Translations under genes and position numbers: made by a program
Part shown: one piece after another, positions 39,084 through 52,300 of the stretch
Position numbering within the stretch: the stretch's first letter is position 1
How the letters are laid out: every line of letters begins with the position of its first letter
Assembly (NCBI GenBank): GCA_025345505.1
Contig: JANVCC010000018.1
Span: 5,379,741 to 5,443,740, forward strand
From: Todiramphus chloris collaris
Taxonomy: Eukaryota > Chordata > Aves > Coraciiformes > Alcedinidae
DNA: 64,000 nucleotides
Reading direction: 5' to 3'
The notes under the pieces: generated by a model
Databases searched by the model: none
Told to the model about the DNA's origin: nothing
The model's input: the letters and a program-made list of their open reading frames with translations, nothing else

Positions 39084-40282
39084 ATTCCTCAGCTCACATA
39101 GGTAGAGGGTCTGTGACCTTTTAAACCATTGCCAGATCCATAAAAGGATGGCTGACTTCACACCAGAATCTCCCTTTCAGAGTGGGTGTCAGTGTAATGA
39201 CATGACTTCAGGAACCTGTAGTAGGGTAGCAGGATGGTTATGGTGCTGTGTGTTCTGCACCCTTGTACTCCTAATGCCATTAGTGTTTCTTTCAACAGTT
39301 ATTTAGTGAGTCTGCCAAGAGGAATAAAAACTAATTACAGTGCAGTCCTTCAAATAGGGTTGTGATTCACATTTCCTGATGTGATTCCTTTTTATCTGCA
39401 CTGCTGGCATCTCAAGAATTCAGTATCTAAGTTTAAAATGGCTAGTTTAAGGAGTATTGTGCTCCTGCTTATTCTACCCCTTCATCAGAACAGCTTTTCA
39501 TGGTTTTTTTCATAGTTTTAGTAAATATGCTATGATCCTACTATTGTACCCAAAAATGAATGCCAAAGTGCAATGAAAAGGAATTTTATTTTAAGGCTTC
39601 AGTGGAAGCAGAAGAGACCTGAAAAAGACTCAGAGCACACCATGGGATCAGGATATTTGTGTCTTTTGAGAAACAGGATCAAATACTCAGAGCACCAGAT
39701 ATCTCAAGAAATGGAAGGAACAGAGGGAAAGCCAAGGGAAAGCAACAAAGGTCAGTGTGGACTAACTGAAGAATGAAAAAAAGCTTGCTCTCAAACTCTC
39801 AGATATTTTGGTGTCTATGATTCCTTGAAGCTGATTATGCCTCCTGGATTTTCCTGGGTGTTTAGGTACCTATCGATGCTAAATACTTTAGACATGTACT
39901 GTGGGTGTCCAGGCCTGACTATCCAGGGTAAATAGTGGGACCCGCAACAACCACTTCCATCTGAGATGGAATGGAAATATTTAGGGTCAAACAAGAAAAT
40001 TTATAAACAGGACTGGCAATGGGAACATTGCTCCTGGGGATCCTCTGTAGCAGTACTTGGCAAGCACAGCTGCAGTTATTGAAAACCACGTTTCTAGCTG
40101 TTTCATCCAAAAACATTTGGGAGTGGAGCTGGAGGTTTGCAAGAGTAGTTCTAGTAAATTTTGAGCTTCAAGTAATATGTGAATATGCACTCCTGGGGTT
40201 GAGGCTGGTCGTTGTGACTGCATCTGGTTAGCACTGAAGAAATGGGATTATTTTACTTACTGTTGAATAGGGATAAGAAGAA
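39084..40282. other. Intergenic DNA
   Basis: No gene or repeat family recognised. Confidence 0.55.
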
Positions 40283-40816
40283 GCTCTGCACTAGTGAGAC
40301 CACATCTGGAGTATTGTGTTCAGTTCTAGTCTCCCCAGTTCAAGAGGGACAGGGAAATACTAATGAGCATCCAACAGAGAGCTACAAAGATGCTGAAGGG
40401 ACTGGAACATCTCTCTGATGAGGAAAGGCTGAGAGCCCTGGGGCTGTTTAGCCCGGAAAAAAGAAGACTGAGAGGGGATCTTATGAATGTTTACAAATCT
40501 CTGCCGGGTGGGTATCAAGAGGTTGGGGCCAGTCTCTTTTCAGTTGTGGCCTGTGATAGGACAAACAGTAATGGTAGCAAGGTGAAACACAGGAAGTTCC
40601 ACCTCAACAGGAGATAAAACTTCTTTACTTGACAGTGACAGAGACTGGAACAGGCTGCCCAGAGAGGTTGTGGAGTCTCCTTCTCTGAAGACTTTTAATA
40701 CCTGCCTGGATCTGTTCCTGTGTGGCCTGCCCTGGGTGACCCTGCTCTGGGATGGGGGTTGGACTCAATGATCTCCATAGGTCCTGTCCAACTCCTATCA
40801 TTCTATGATTCTCTGA
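40283..40816 (+). mobile_element. CR1 LINE 3' fragment
   Basis: The piece begins abruptly within the RT end (CTCTGCACTAGTGAGACC, coding SALVRP-like sequence). It continues through LEHLSDEERLRALGLFSPEKRRLRGDL and VACDRTNSNGSKVKHRKFHLN, and ends with the CR1 3' tail ATTCTATGATTCTCTGA. It is closely similar along its length to the 3' half of the copy at 16660-17655, so both come from one subfamily. It is 5' truncated and non-coding. Confidence 0.93.
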
Positions 40817-41883
40817 AGCCAAGATTCAGCAGCAAACTTGTGCAAGCTGGAAGTGAACCCAAGTCCTTGCTCACCCCGCAAACACAAATCAACCAAAGGC
40901 TTGGGCATGCAATACCTTCTGTAGTCAATGCATCAATGGCTATAAAAAATGTGCAGTTTCAAGCTCAGAGCACCCCAAGGAACACCTTCTGGTTTCATTG
41001 AAATCCAGTCTTTCACCTAAGGTGTGAGTTCAGGTCTTCATGATCTTTGCAGATTTGTCTCTTTGGCCCTTTAAAAAATCCCCAGGTCAGCAAAAGTTCT
41101 CAAATGAATTTATGTTGAAGGAGAAAAACAGAAGCCTGTTCCTTCCAATCATCCAATAGTGTGTGCTAGTGGTTTGGCCATGCTGTCCAAAGTTTAATAG
41201 ATAATACATTTTAATGGGACAAATTTTCACCCGAAGAGTTCAATGATATAAATAAATCTTTTTCTGGCTTTGCTGTGTTTGACAGAGGCTCAATTCTAAT
41301 CTCATTTACAGAAGTCTGACCAGAACTGGCTGTATTGAAATCGACTGCATTTTCCTAGTGTGAAAATAGGACTGGGCCCCATAGCTACTGAAAATAGTTG
41401 TATAAAATGAAGGTTTATGTTGAAGGGAATCCCACTGACAGACTGAGACACAATGAACCTTTTCTGCGAGGGAAAAAAAAAGGACACATTTTTTAATACA
41501 GAAAAGAAATAAATGTTTAGCAAACTTCTTTTCATGGTTGTTAGCTGCAACCAACCTCAAGCTTCAAAACACAGATGGGAGGTGGGAATTTGATGCCTCC
41601 ACAGACCTCTTTATCTTGTTTAATTACTTTCATGCCACGCTGAGAAATTATGACCAAAGCGTTAAATTGAATTAAAACGTTTTCATTAATAGATCTGTGG
41701 GTACAGAAAGATGGAGTCATCCTTGTCCATGAATGGAATGTGTTGGGATTTTTTCCTTGTATTAATTTTGTTTTTCATTTTTTTCCTTTTATCTCTGATT
41801 AGGTAGCTAGGAGGCACAGGTTCATCTGGCTTTGGAGAGTGAAGAGGAAACAAAAAGCTTCTGCACTTTGCCCTGTGATCAAG
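40817..41883. other. Intergenic DNA
   Basis: No gene recognised. The stretch 41620-41720 has several TTAATTA/TTAAATTGAATTAAAAC-type words and CpGs that survive in AT-rich DNA (see findings). The five bases just before the next element, TCAAG at 41879-41883, are its left target duplication. Confidence 0.55.
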
Positions 41884-42691
41884 TGTCCTGGTTTGAGTGA
41901 GAACAGAACTGATTCTGTTCTGTAATTTTACTTTTCAGCTGAGTTCTTTTAATTCACTGCACTGTCGGGTGTTAGTAGCCTGTTCTCACAGGCGGTGTCT
42001 GCTTCTAGCAGTGATAACACCCCATGGTTAGAGTTAGTATCAAGGATTGGTGTGCAGACCAAGGCCACTGCTGGGTCTTGTGTGCCACATTGTGGGGTGC
42101 AGAAAGTGAAAGGCTGCACCTGCAGGGAGGAGCGGACAGGACAGGTGACCCCAAACTGACCAATGAGGGATTCCAGCCCATAAACGTCATATTCGGTTTA
42201 GAGCTGAGGGATCTGAAGGGTCTCTGGGCTCTTCACCCCTCTTGGGTTTTTTTTGACAGCTTTGTTTGGCTTCGCTTGGGTCTTCTTTCAGTTCCTTCCT
42301 TGGAGCACCCAAGGAGGACTCTCTCTGTTCTGCCTTCGATCCTGGTTTGTGTGTTCCTGAATCCAGTACCAGAATCCAGCCCCTGAACACACCTCCTGGC
42401 TGCTGCGGGGCCCAGTCTGGGACTTCCCCAGTGCCTGCTCCACAACATCAGTGGTGACGGTGATGGAATTACCATCGGGGGGTTGGGTTCGATACTGGTT
42501 TTATATATATTTGTATATATTACATTTTATTGTTATTAATTTAATTTTCATAAGATCTGTTCTAGTTCCCTTTTCTAATAGCTAAGCCTCTCTCCCTTAT
42601 TCCCTTTCTCTTCCTGTTTGGGGAGGGAGGATAGTTAACAGAGAGTGTCTGTTATAGGTCTAAGGGACTGTTCTGACCCTAAACCATGACA
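41884..42691 (+). mobile_element. Solo LTR, 808 bp, with perfect 5-bp target duplication
   Basis: The element starts TGTCCTGGTTTGAGTGAGAA and ends CCCTAAACCATGACA, an LTR with TG...CA ends of a type I recall from bird genomes. TCAAG directly precedes it (41879-41883) and directly follows it (42692-42696), which fixes both boundaries. It contains a degenerate copy of the GACAGGTGACC...CAAACTGACCAA module shared with the other LTRs here, and a TATATATATTTGTATATATT stretch near 42500. No internal retroviral sequence is present, so it is a recombined solo LTR. A 5-bp duplication fits ERVL- or ERV1-like integrases better than ERVK, which makes 6. Confidence 0.92.
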
Positions 42692-42780
42692 TCAAGTTGC
42701 TATTGTTTGCTTGCAGCTCTTTGCCTTGTAGGCTCACTCTTCTGAACGCAGCTCCACCACATGAAACGCTGCCATGCTAT

Positions 42781-42925
42781 GTCTTCATCGTCCTCCTCTC
42801 CCTTCTCTGTCTCCACCACCTCCAAATCCTTGTCCACCTCCTCTAATCCTCCTCCTCTCATCCTCCTCATCCTTATCCTTCTTGTCCTTGTCTTCATCCT
42901 CATCCTCCTTCTCTTCCTCCCTTCT
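42781..42925. repeat. Homopyrimidine TCC/ATC-rich tract
   Basis: About 145 bp of the plus strand are nearly all C and T, with irregular TCC, TCA and CTT triplets. The minus strand is GA/GAT-rich. Open frames across it (for example 42700-42963 minus, Arg/Met/Glu-rich) are products of this composition. Long mirror-like purine-pyrimidine tracts can form triplex DNA. Confidence 0.85.
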
Positions 42926-45900
42926 TTATCCGCTGCCACTGTTGTCAACATCTTCAATCTCACTGATCAACCATACAATGTGGCCATTAGCAGTGAGTCT
43001 ACCATCATTCCATCTCATACCACCTGTGTTTTCATATTTCTTACCCTACCAGGTTTCTTTTCCAGAAATATTTGAGGAATTTACACAGAAGTTTTTTTCA
43101 CCCACACAAGAATGGTTTGCTGATGAAACCCATTTTTCCAATAAAAGGTTTCTTTTAAAGATATATTTTCAAAGTAGCGTTGAAAAACTGAATGCCATGA
43201 AACTCAGTGATTTTATTCATATGGGTATCCCATGTGAATAGTGGGTCAGTTAATTCCTTTGTGGTATAGCTCCTGCAAGTGGGAACATCCTGGTACATCA
43301 TAGGCATGAAGTCTAACCAAAAGCTCCACCTACAAAGGAGAGAAGGATTTAAATAACTCAAACTATTATTCATGTGAGGAAGCATGACATCATTTCTCAA
43401 ACAGAATATTTAACTTGGTGGTATTAGAATTTATGCTAAAACTTAAATTTTGCATGGTAAATATGCAAGGTAGACTGTTGCAACATTTTATTAGACTACT
43501 CCCACACATCCTATCCTCTTCACAGTGTGATTGCTGTGACTTCTCTGTCCATCTTTCTGTGCAGCTTTTTCAACAAGTACCCTTGCAGTCTTCTCTTACT
43601 GAATCAAACCAGTGTTCAGCTTCTTATCCACCCTTCACATAGCCCTTTCCAATTATTTATTGTTTTTTTCCTGTCATGATGGCTTGTACATGGCTTTCTT
43701 TTCTATCTAGCTACTAAATTCAGCTGCTAATTTTCCCTTTCTTTTGACACGCCTTTGTACCTTCTTCTATTTAAAGCAGTCACATACATTAAACAATCTC
43801 CATAATTCATGGTATTTCATTTTTTCACTGCCAAAATGATCTCAGTAACAGAATTGACTCTTCTAGTCAACATAGTCTTCAGTTTTTTCTCCTCTCTTTG
43901 GTTGTGAGAATGATCCATTTTATCTCTGTTCTTTCTGTAAGATCATAATTGCCATAATTCATTAATAATTCAAGCAAAGTCCCTTTGCTTGTTTCTCATG
44001 CTCTTTGAATCTTGCTATTGCTACAGGATACCACTGTTCTTCTTTCACCACTGACACAAAGAAAGTAAAGCCCCTGCTGTTGTTAACTGAGCTATCTTTA
44101 AACGGACTACTTTGGGTGCTGTATTGAGTCTAGCTACAGCAGCAGGGTATACTGGTCTAGGTATCCATCAAGTCTCCTGAGCTTTTTGTTTTGCTGAGTG
44201 CTCTGTGAGACTGTATCACACAATCATCAACTTCCATGAGTGTTTTGGAGCACTTCATGAGCTGAGATCAGCTCTGGTCCTAATGAATTTTTGCTCAAGT
44301 TTTCCAAGCTGTGCAAGTACTCATTGAAATGAGTAAGTTCATGCAAATATGGACAAAGACATAGACGTACCCAAAATTGTTTGAAAACTCATCCAATTTT
44401 TATATATATATATATATATTTTTTTTTTTGTCCAAGTGCTGTGAGATTTGAGTCAAAATCACAGGGAGATGGTAGAAAATCAGGTCATCAGAGCTGTCAA
44501 AAATGATGCGTTAAGTGAAAGTTTAAAATCTTGCAACTTCCTCACTCCTCATAAATTTGTTCAGTAATGAGCCCAAAACATAGAAGATAATCAGTGAAGA
44601 GCCACTGTCCATAGCAATTCATATTATCAAATTTTCCAATGTAGTTTTACTAATAAAGATGAACATGCATTTTTGTGTTTTTGCTGACACTGGATGTCAA
44701 GTGAAGGAATTGTGACTGATGTTGCATCAAACCATTCAGCCCACTCCCAACTGTCTCATTTCATCATGCCTCAAAAGTAAATTCAGTAACTCCACCTCTA
44801 ATATTTGACAGATGATTCTGCCTCAAAGAATGTAAGCCTGTTCCATGTCATTCACTGTATTAAGCAAGAAAGAGAAAAAGAAAAAGCTTTATAAGGCATC
44901 ATCATCATGTATCACTACACCTATTACTTTTCTTGGCCAAATACCAAATTTTCATGTTATGTCATAGCTATTTGGGCTTTTTATACTGAAGTATTCAGCA
45001 ATTCCTTCAAGCATTTTGAGATGACATAACCCTTTTTATACTGTCAAATAAAATTAGACAAGGGTCTTTATCTAGCACTGAGGTCAAACATAGTGAATCA
45101 CCTCATATCTGCACATCTGCTTCTGTACATGCCTAACCTCCTACCCCAGTCTAAATTGCTTAACGGTAACAGTCCCTGGCTGATGTTATTCCCTGCTCCA
45201 GGCTTGTACGTCTGCGAGAGTTTTGGTTAGCACGAGCCAGTCTTGGCCTGGGGATTTCACTAGCAGCATGGGCACTCATGGGCAATACTTGATCTCATGG
45301 CCCAATTCCATTTTATTTCCAATACAATCAAAGTCCACTAGACCCATAAGTTATAGCATAATATAATTTAACAAAATATGTAAAGATATTAATAAGAGAC
45401 CAAAATATTTTTTTTAATGAAAATATATATATTTATTGTGGACAAAGTGTCCATGAATATTTACAACACAGGAACTAGGTTTTAGGAGTTGTATTCACTT
45501 CAAGTGGCATTCATCTGACCAAAACTGGTTGTCTCTAAAATAATGGCCTACATTTATCTAGACCACCCTTGTCTTCCAGTGAAAAGAAGTGTAACCTTTC
45601 TGAATAGGATCATTTTGTTCTAAGATGGAAGTCTAAAAGAGGTCAGAGACATCACACCTGAAAGTTTTAAAAGTAGGTGCATAGACACTGAAAGGGTATC
45701 ACATGTCTAAAATAAACAACTCCAGGGGCAAGGGCAAAATTAGCTATTCCCTAAAATACATATTCTCTTGACTGTTGGAACTCCAATTCCTCAAGAATCC
45801 AGCTGTTATGAGTTTAGGAAACATCTACAAAGTGTTTAATGGCTGAGCCAATTCCTCATTGGCTTTTGGCTAATAGACATTTCTACAGTGATTTGGAAAG

Positions 45901-46074
45901 TGTCTACAAGCAGATTTTTTTTTGCATAAATCCCTCTGTTTTTGTATGAATATTAGCTGCATGTTTTGAGGATGAAAAGCATTATGTGCTACAACAGCTA
46001 ACCATTATCATTTATCTTCTCTGACTTTCTGAGTCTAGGAAAGTTGTGTCTGTGCATTGGGTCTGACTGAGCTG
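42926..46074. other. Intergenic DNA with a (TA)n microsatellite
   Basis: No gene recognised. A TA repeat of about ten units lies at 44401-44419 and is followed directly by a T run to 44429. The rest is AT-rich and single-copy in appearance. Confidence 0.55.
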
Positions 46075-46390
46075 CCTTAGCAGCCCTCCCAGTGCTGTGC
46101 TTTGCCCTGGGAGCTGGAAAGGTGCTGATCACACCCCTGTGCTGTGGGTGCTGCTGGGCAGGGCTCGCACAGCACCAGGGCTGGTTTCCAACATTCCCCC
46201 TGCAGTGGGATGGGCTGGACAAGATCTTGGGAGGGGACACGACTGGCACAGCTGACCCAAACTGACCAAAGGGATATTCCGTACCACATGACGTCATCTG
46301 AACTATAAAAGCTAGGAAAAGAAGGAGGGGTTGGGGCATCAGCTTGTCCTCCAGAAGGCAATAATTCAACCTCCTCTACCTTCTACCTGA
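46075..46390 (+). mobile_element. Partial LTR of an avian endogenous retrovirus
   Basis: The sequence carries the U3-end module also present in the LTR at 6170: ACAGCTGACCCAAACTGACC, GGGATATTCC, then a perfect CRE palindrome TGACGTCA (46289-46296) and a TATA box TATAAAA (46304-46310). GC-rich sequence upstream (46080-46230) matches the same LTR class in order but is diverged from the 6170 copy, so it is a different subfamily. Clear TG and CA ends are not seen, and both ends are approximate. No coding sequence. Confidence 0.75.
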
Positions 46391-49300
46391 AAATTAAATA
46401 AGGACTTCCTCCACAACTTGAAAACTCATGTTTGGGCTACCACGTTCCTCATTACTCCCATGAAACATGCTGCAGAGGGGCCATGACATCAGAAAATAGG
46501 GTCAAAGAACTCCAAATACATGAAATGACATTTTCTGACAGATGGGAAAGGAGTCGTCCTACATCCTTCAAACGGGTGTTTCACATAAAAGCAATTAAAT
46601 TAAAATTGCATAAAAACAATAACTGAATGAAATAGAAATCAGAAATAATGCTGGGAACGTCTATCTAGGACACTTTTTCACCCTGTCTGTATGGCTAGAA
46701 TATTGCCTTACAGTTATGAATCACAATTATTAGAATAAAAACAGGCTTTGCTGTGTATGTCTTTGCAGAGAAAAACTAATCCTTTCTTTAAGATTCATTC
46801 TTTCAAATTATGGATACAATTTCCACCCCTTGCGGAGAGCTCCAGGTGTAGGATCCCATGGGCCTGTTATCCTGCCTCAAGATTCTCAAAACTGGAACAA
46901 TCTGTAAATTCAAAGCCACTTCTCTGCACGGTATCGTGTAATGATTAGCCTAGGCACCTCCCCAATCATACAGATGGTTATTCTGGATCCTGCTTCCTGG
47001 GAAACCAATACAAGACTTCGAGCAAAACATGTTTAAATTCATAACTCTCTTCTTCCTTCATTCTCTGTGACATTTTTTTGGTATTCTTTGGCTTCAGAAA
47101 AACATCTCTGCTTCCTCGCAGTTTGGCAATGACTCTAACCAGGTACCTGTATTAATAGCAGAGCTGAGTGAATAGTAAGAAATTAGTGTCTTTTTATTTT
47201 TAGTCAAATCTGAAGTGTCCATCAGAGGGAGGCAGCTTCCACTAAGCCGAGCCTTATTTAAATTCACATCCTACTTTGAAATGAGCTGGATAGCTTAATT
47301 GCATTTGGTCAGTCAGTGGAATTTCCATTCTCTAATTAAGTATTTGTAACCCTTATAACATAGACTCCTTTGGAGAAAAAAAAAAAAAAAAGCACACAAA
47401 AAAACCAACCCAGAAAACAAAAACAAAACTCTCCTGCTCTTTTCTTTGGTGTGAAACATGGAATAATAATCATCTAGAGAGGTGAAAAAGGACAAACAGG
47501 ATTAATGACTTGTAGTAAATGTAAGCCTGTTTAGTCACTTTAGTTTGGTTTTGATTGTGAAATGGTTCTTAGGTGAAATTGAGCTAACATATAATTTGTC
47601 AGCTGGACAAAAACTACTGTAATTGTTCATTTGGTCCTGTCATCCTAACGGAAGAAAAATGAAATGCAAACTTGCCAAAGTCTATCTGGGTCTTTGGCTT
47701 GTTTGAGTTTCTCTGCTGAGGGCTCTGGAGGGGCGGAACAGAGCCCTGGTCTATCACCATGAGGCAATGTCCCATCGTGTGTGAGAATTTTCCACCATCT
47801 GCCCATAGTGGAAACACCACCTGGGAAGAAGTTGCTGCAACCTCTGAGACATCATATGAGGCAAGGAATTGCTGCTCTGTGGGCCTTGAGTTATTTTATG
47901 CTTAATCAGTTCTTAAATTATTCTTCAAGAGTTCCCAGGGGAAAAAATGAGAGAGTGAAAGAAGGTCTCATCCTGACTTTACTCTATTGATATGAAGCAG
48001 GCATGTTTGGCTGACTTTCATCAAGCCATGTGAGATGCTCACTTGGTAAGCCAAGCAAGTGACACATTTGAGGCAGTGCAGATAAAGGGCAACTGCAATG
48101 TCCTCTGCCATTTTGCAGTTTATTAAATAGCTTGTGGTAGTTGGAGAGCTCATAGGAGTCCAGGAGGACTCTCACTGCTGGCATATACGTTTTAATGGCT
48201 GAGTACACAGAGGGCCATCAGGGATCACTGATAACAATACCGTTAAATGTGGAATCATCACGCTATGCATGACTTCATGGGTATCTGTTAGACACAGTGA
48301 GCTGCTGATTGTAATTTTTGATGTTGGACATTATAGCTGTATTTGTATTAATAAATTAAATAGTTCTGAGGTTTAGGCACCACCTCAGCCACTGATGCTG
48401 CCACATGTCCTAGGACCCACCAATGTCAAAGGGTCTCGTAGGTGAATTCTGCTTGGCTGGAGAGATGCATTCAAATCCCCCATGGCGGTGAACACTCTGT
48501 AGGCAGGAAAAATGAAAAGGATCTCCAAATAAAGCATCCTCAAAAGTAGTCAGGATCCCAGAGTTTCAGGGGAAAAATTCAAACTAAAATGAAAAATGGT
48601 AGTGCATGTTTCCTGGAACAAGGTATTCCTTGTGTTATTTAGATTTATTTGGGGACTGAACCATTTCCTAACTGGGGAACAGCTGTACAGGTGTTGACAT
48701 TATTTCTCCAAGAAGACAAAGATGTCTGCTCTCCTGCTCATCTTTGCATGTAGCAGGAAGGGAAGGAACAGAGTAACTATACATTTTTATTTTTATGTCC
48801 TCTGTTCTTTTTCGTACTTGTTCGTCATTCTTCCTTTAGCCATCATCAGATAGAAGCAATCAGCTATCATATATGCTCTTAAAAGCTGGAACAAGGTCAG
48901 TCCTATCCCAGACTGAAATCTGCAAGCAGGGAAAGGTCTTACTAAAGAGAACTGCAGCTGCCACAGGATTTGACCTCCACTTATAAAACCTCTTAGCTCA
49001 TGACATGGGATGCCCTGAAACAGTTACGGGCTGAAATATTTACATTCATTTTTTGTTTACATAGCTGATGGCTTTTTGTTATTTTGAAGGTGCAAGATAA
49101 AAATTTATAAATCTCCTCAGAGCTGCTAAGATTAACTACATCATTTACATAAATAAATCAGATAATAAAATGACATAAAAGAGGAAGAATATTTTATGAA
49201 CATGCCCTCTCTTAACATGTAACTTATCTACAGGATTTGGAGTCTTGTAACAAACCATCTCATCCAACACTTCTGTTTAAAAATTCCTGTTATTTTCTGT

Positions 49301-52300
49301 CATCCTTCATCAAATTCCATTCAGATTCAAATTCCCTCTATAGGATTTTAACTTGAAGGCCATGGCTTTCCTAAAGGAGAAAAACAGTTTGAAAGAAAAT
49401 CTGAGAATTAAGATTCTGACTAAAATTTCCCTGCAAGCTCTAACAAGACATTTTAAGCTCTGGACTGTACTCACTGAAAATAGAAGTTACAAACGTGTTT
49501 TATAGATTTTATTTATCTGCATATTGATAATGTCCAGACATTAAAAGTTGTGATGTTTTTACTTTTTTTTTTGGTAAACATAAAAGATTATCAGATGCAG
49601 AGTTTAGGTGCCAGAGCTCTTTTACCGACTTTATATTTTTTAAAGTGGCTCCAAGATACATCTCCTTAGTTTTGCACTAATGGATTCAAAAATTCTAAGC
49701 AGTATTAACCATGCTTCTCTTAATCACTTTTCTCTAAGGTTAGTGTTTGACAAGGGATGTGAGATAGATGAGGAGACAAAGAATAAGTTTTTTTTGCCAA
49801 TGACCTTGTACTAACACCCTATGTAGTACACATGTGTGCTTATTTAAGTCATGTGGGCCTATAGGTGATTTAAATTACTATAAACATTTAAAGTAGGCTG
49901 GACTATATAAGAGACTCTGAGAATTTAAACAAAACCACTTCCAATATTTTAAGTAGTTTGAGCATTATCTGTGCCTGTCTGAGCCTTACTCTCACTGAAG
50001 CCAAATTAAAAAAAAAAAAAAAAAATTTGAAAAAAAAAAAAAAGTATCCTTTTTTTGAGGATCCTTTTTTGAAGGATGAAAAAACCTTAGCTGAGAACAG
50101 TATTTTGAGGTAAAAGGAATTTAGGTAAAGGTAGGGATATGATAGATGTTTATAAATGTCATGTGTCTGATGGCTTTGTAACAGTGAATTTATCTGGTCT
50201 CAAAGCCTCAGAGTTAACTGAACTGTTGAAGTAAGTAAAATTTTTAAATTTGGGAGCCAAATTCTGCTTCGGCTTGGGAGTTATAGTCTCCTGCCCATAT
50301 TGCTTTCAGTGTCAGCAGCTGCAAGTCATTTTCTCTCCACCCCACCTCTATGGGTTTTCTTATCTCTGTGGATAGCAAAAGGTCTGGAGATGGTTCTAAA
50401 ATGATCAGTGTCCAGCTTTCTCTGGGAAACCTGTTCTGAGACAACCTATAGCATTTCTCTGGTCCTCAACCTGTGTGGGTACATGGGGTATTTATATTTA
50501 CATCTTTAACTAGTCTAAGTAATACTTTTACCAACATTACTATCTAGTGATCATCAACCAGCCAACATTTAAACCCGTGTAAAATTGCTGAATCATGCCA
50601 GAAGGAGAGGAACCACAGAGACAGAGCAACCTGCTGAAGATCGAAGCTATATACAGCAAAATCCCTGTTCAGATATATCAAGGTGCAGGCACATGAGGAG
50701 AAGGTAGAGACTGTCTCATTTTACCCCACAGAGGTGTTGGATCGGGGCCCGCAGATAGATTCACTTTGTTCCCCATGGTCCTGCCAGCCATCTTATATCG
50801 CCTCTGCGTGGTGACCAAGTGATTTTTAGAAGGCTTTGTGGGTATAAGCACCTAATGATTAAAAAAAATATAAGCCTAATGACTCAGGCAATAGATCTTT
50901 CTTGGCATTTCTTGATCAAACTCAGCAAAGATTGACACTGCACATATATGCAAACATATTTCAAAACCCAAACATTATCTGAGCATAAATTTATGTGTAT
51001 TCTTGAAATACAACCGCAGCAGGACAGTGAATGAAGAGGAATTGGATTGAAAACTGGTGGCCCTTACAGATGAATGAGCTGATACAAGCAATTCGGTTTG
51101 ATATCAATTCATGGCATTGTGCAGTTAAGGAAACAAAGAACAAGTGCAAAAAAAAAAAAAAGGGATTAATTGAATTGCTTGAAGTGGGAATCTAGCCTTT
51201 CCCCACACTACAGGATGATAATGGAGAATAAACTCATAATTACCAAGTGTGAGCAGTGTAGCCCTGACAGAAAATTCTCAATTTGCTTTGCATTTTCCTG
51301 GTCTTTTTTTTTCCTCAAAGTATATGAAAGTCTCTTTCCAACTTTTTGTCTTTTTGATTCCATTTCCATTCTGTCTTTCTGCTTTTTCTGGTCCAAGAGT
51401 ATCTTGATGTCTGATATTCTATTGAAGAATCACTTTAAACCATAATTTCTTGTTTTGACACATGATAATGAACAGTAGACTGTACCACTAATTGTCCTTG
51501 TGTCTACTTAGGCTGTTTCCTAAGACTGGCCCATATAATGGATCTGACATCATGATGAGGGTGCACTTTACACTCTACGTGCTACAGAAAGCAATGAAGA
51601 AACTGGTAGCCGTGTTTTCCTAAGATCTTATTAAGTTTTATCACTGGCTACTCAGCTTTTTAATGAGCACTTGAATTTCCTGTTAGAACAAAAGAACCAT
51701 TTGGGATCTTCACTGTGTTCTAATTTATGTGTTATTTCAGCTGCAAATAATTCAACCCTGTCTAGAAGTCAGTGTTTAAATTGAACAAATCAAGGTGCTG
51801 TTGCAGAAAATTGAGCTATATAAATGTTGTATGACCACTGAAAAAAAAGAGAAAGTGTAAGAATGGCCTTTCTATGAGACAAAAATTACCATTCAAGAGC
51901 GTCAGACCAGTCAGTGAGGCTTTCAGCACTTGCAGCAATATCAAAACCCAGCTCACAGAATTGTTTACATTTTTTTATACTCGCCTGTCAGTCAGAGTCA
52001 GTGTTGGAAGGCGAGAGAGCAGAAAGACTGTTCAGCAGGAGTAGCTTTATTAGCAGTTTAACATTTTATTCAGGTGCACCCACCAAGAGTTGTCTAGGAA
52101 CATCTGTGAGCTACACATATATGCACCTACACACCTGGGTTGTGTTTCGGAGCCCGGCTGTTGTGCCGATGGTATTTGGTATGCGTTTGCGTGCTGCCTT
52201 CCTCTGAAAAGGCTGTGAGTGAGTAGCAGGGTAGAAGGATTCCTCTTGTCCTTTTCCTCTCTGCTGAACATTGAATAAACTTCAAAACCGGAGGGAAAAG

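Noticed and set aside
42700-42963. Arg/Met/Glu-rich minus-strand frame and Ser/Leu-rich plus-strand frames.
   Set aside because: Products of the homopyrimidine tract, not of a gene.
46748-46948. 66-codon frame after the LTR remnant, considered as an LTR-driven retroviral gene piece.
   Set aside because: No similarity to gag, pol or env patterns; ordinary AT-rich flank.
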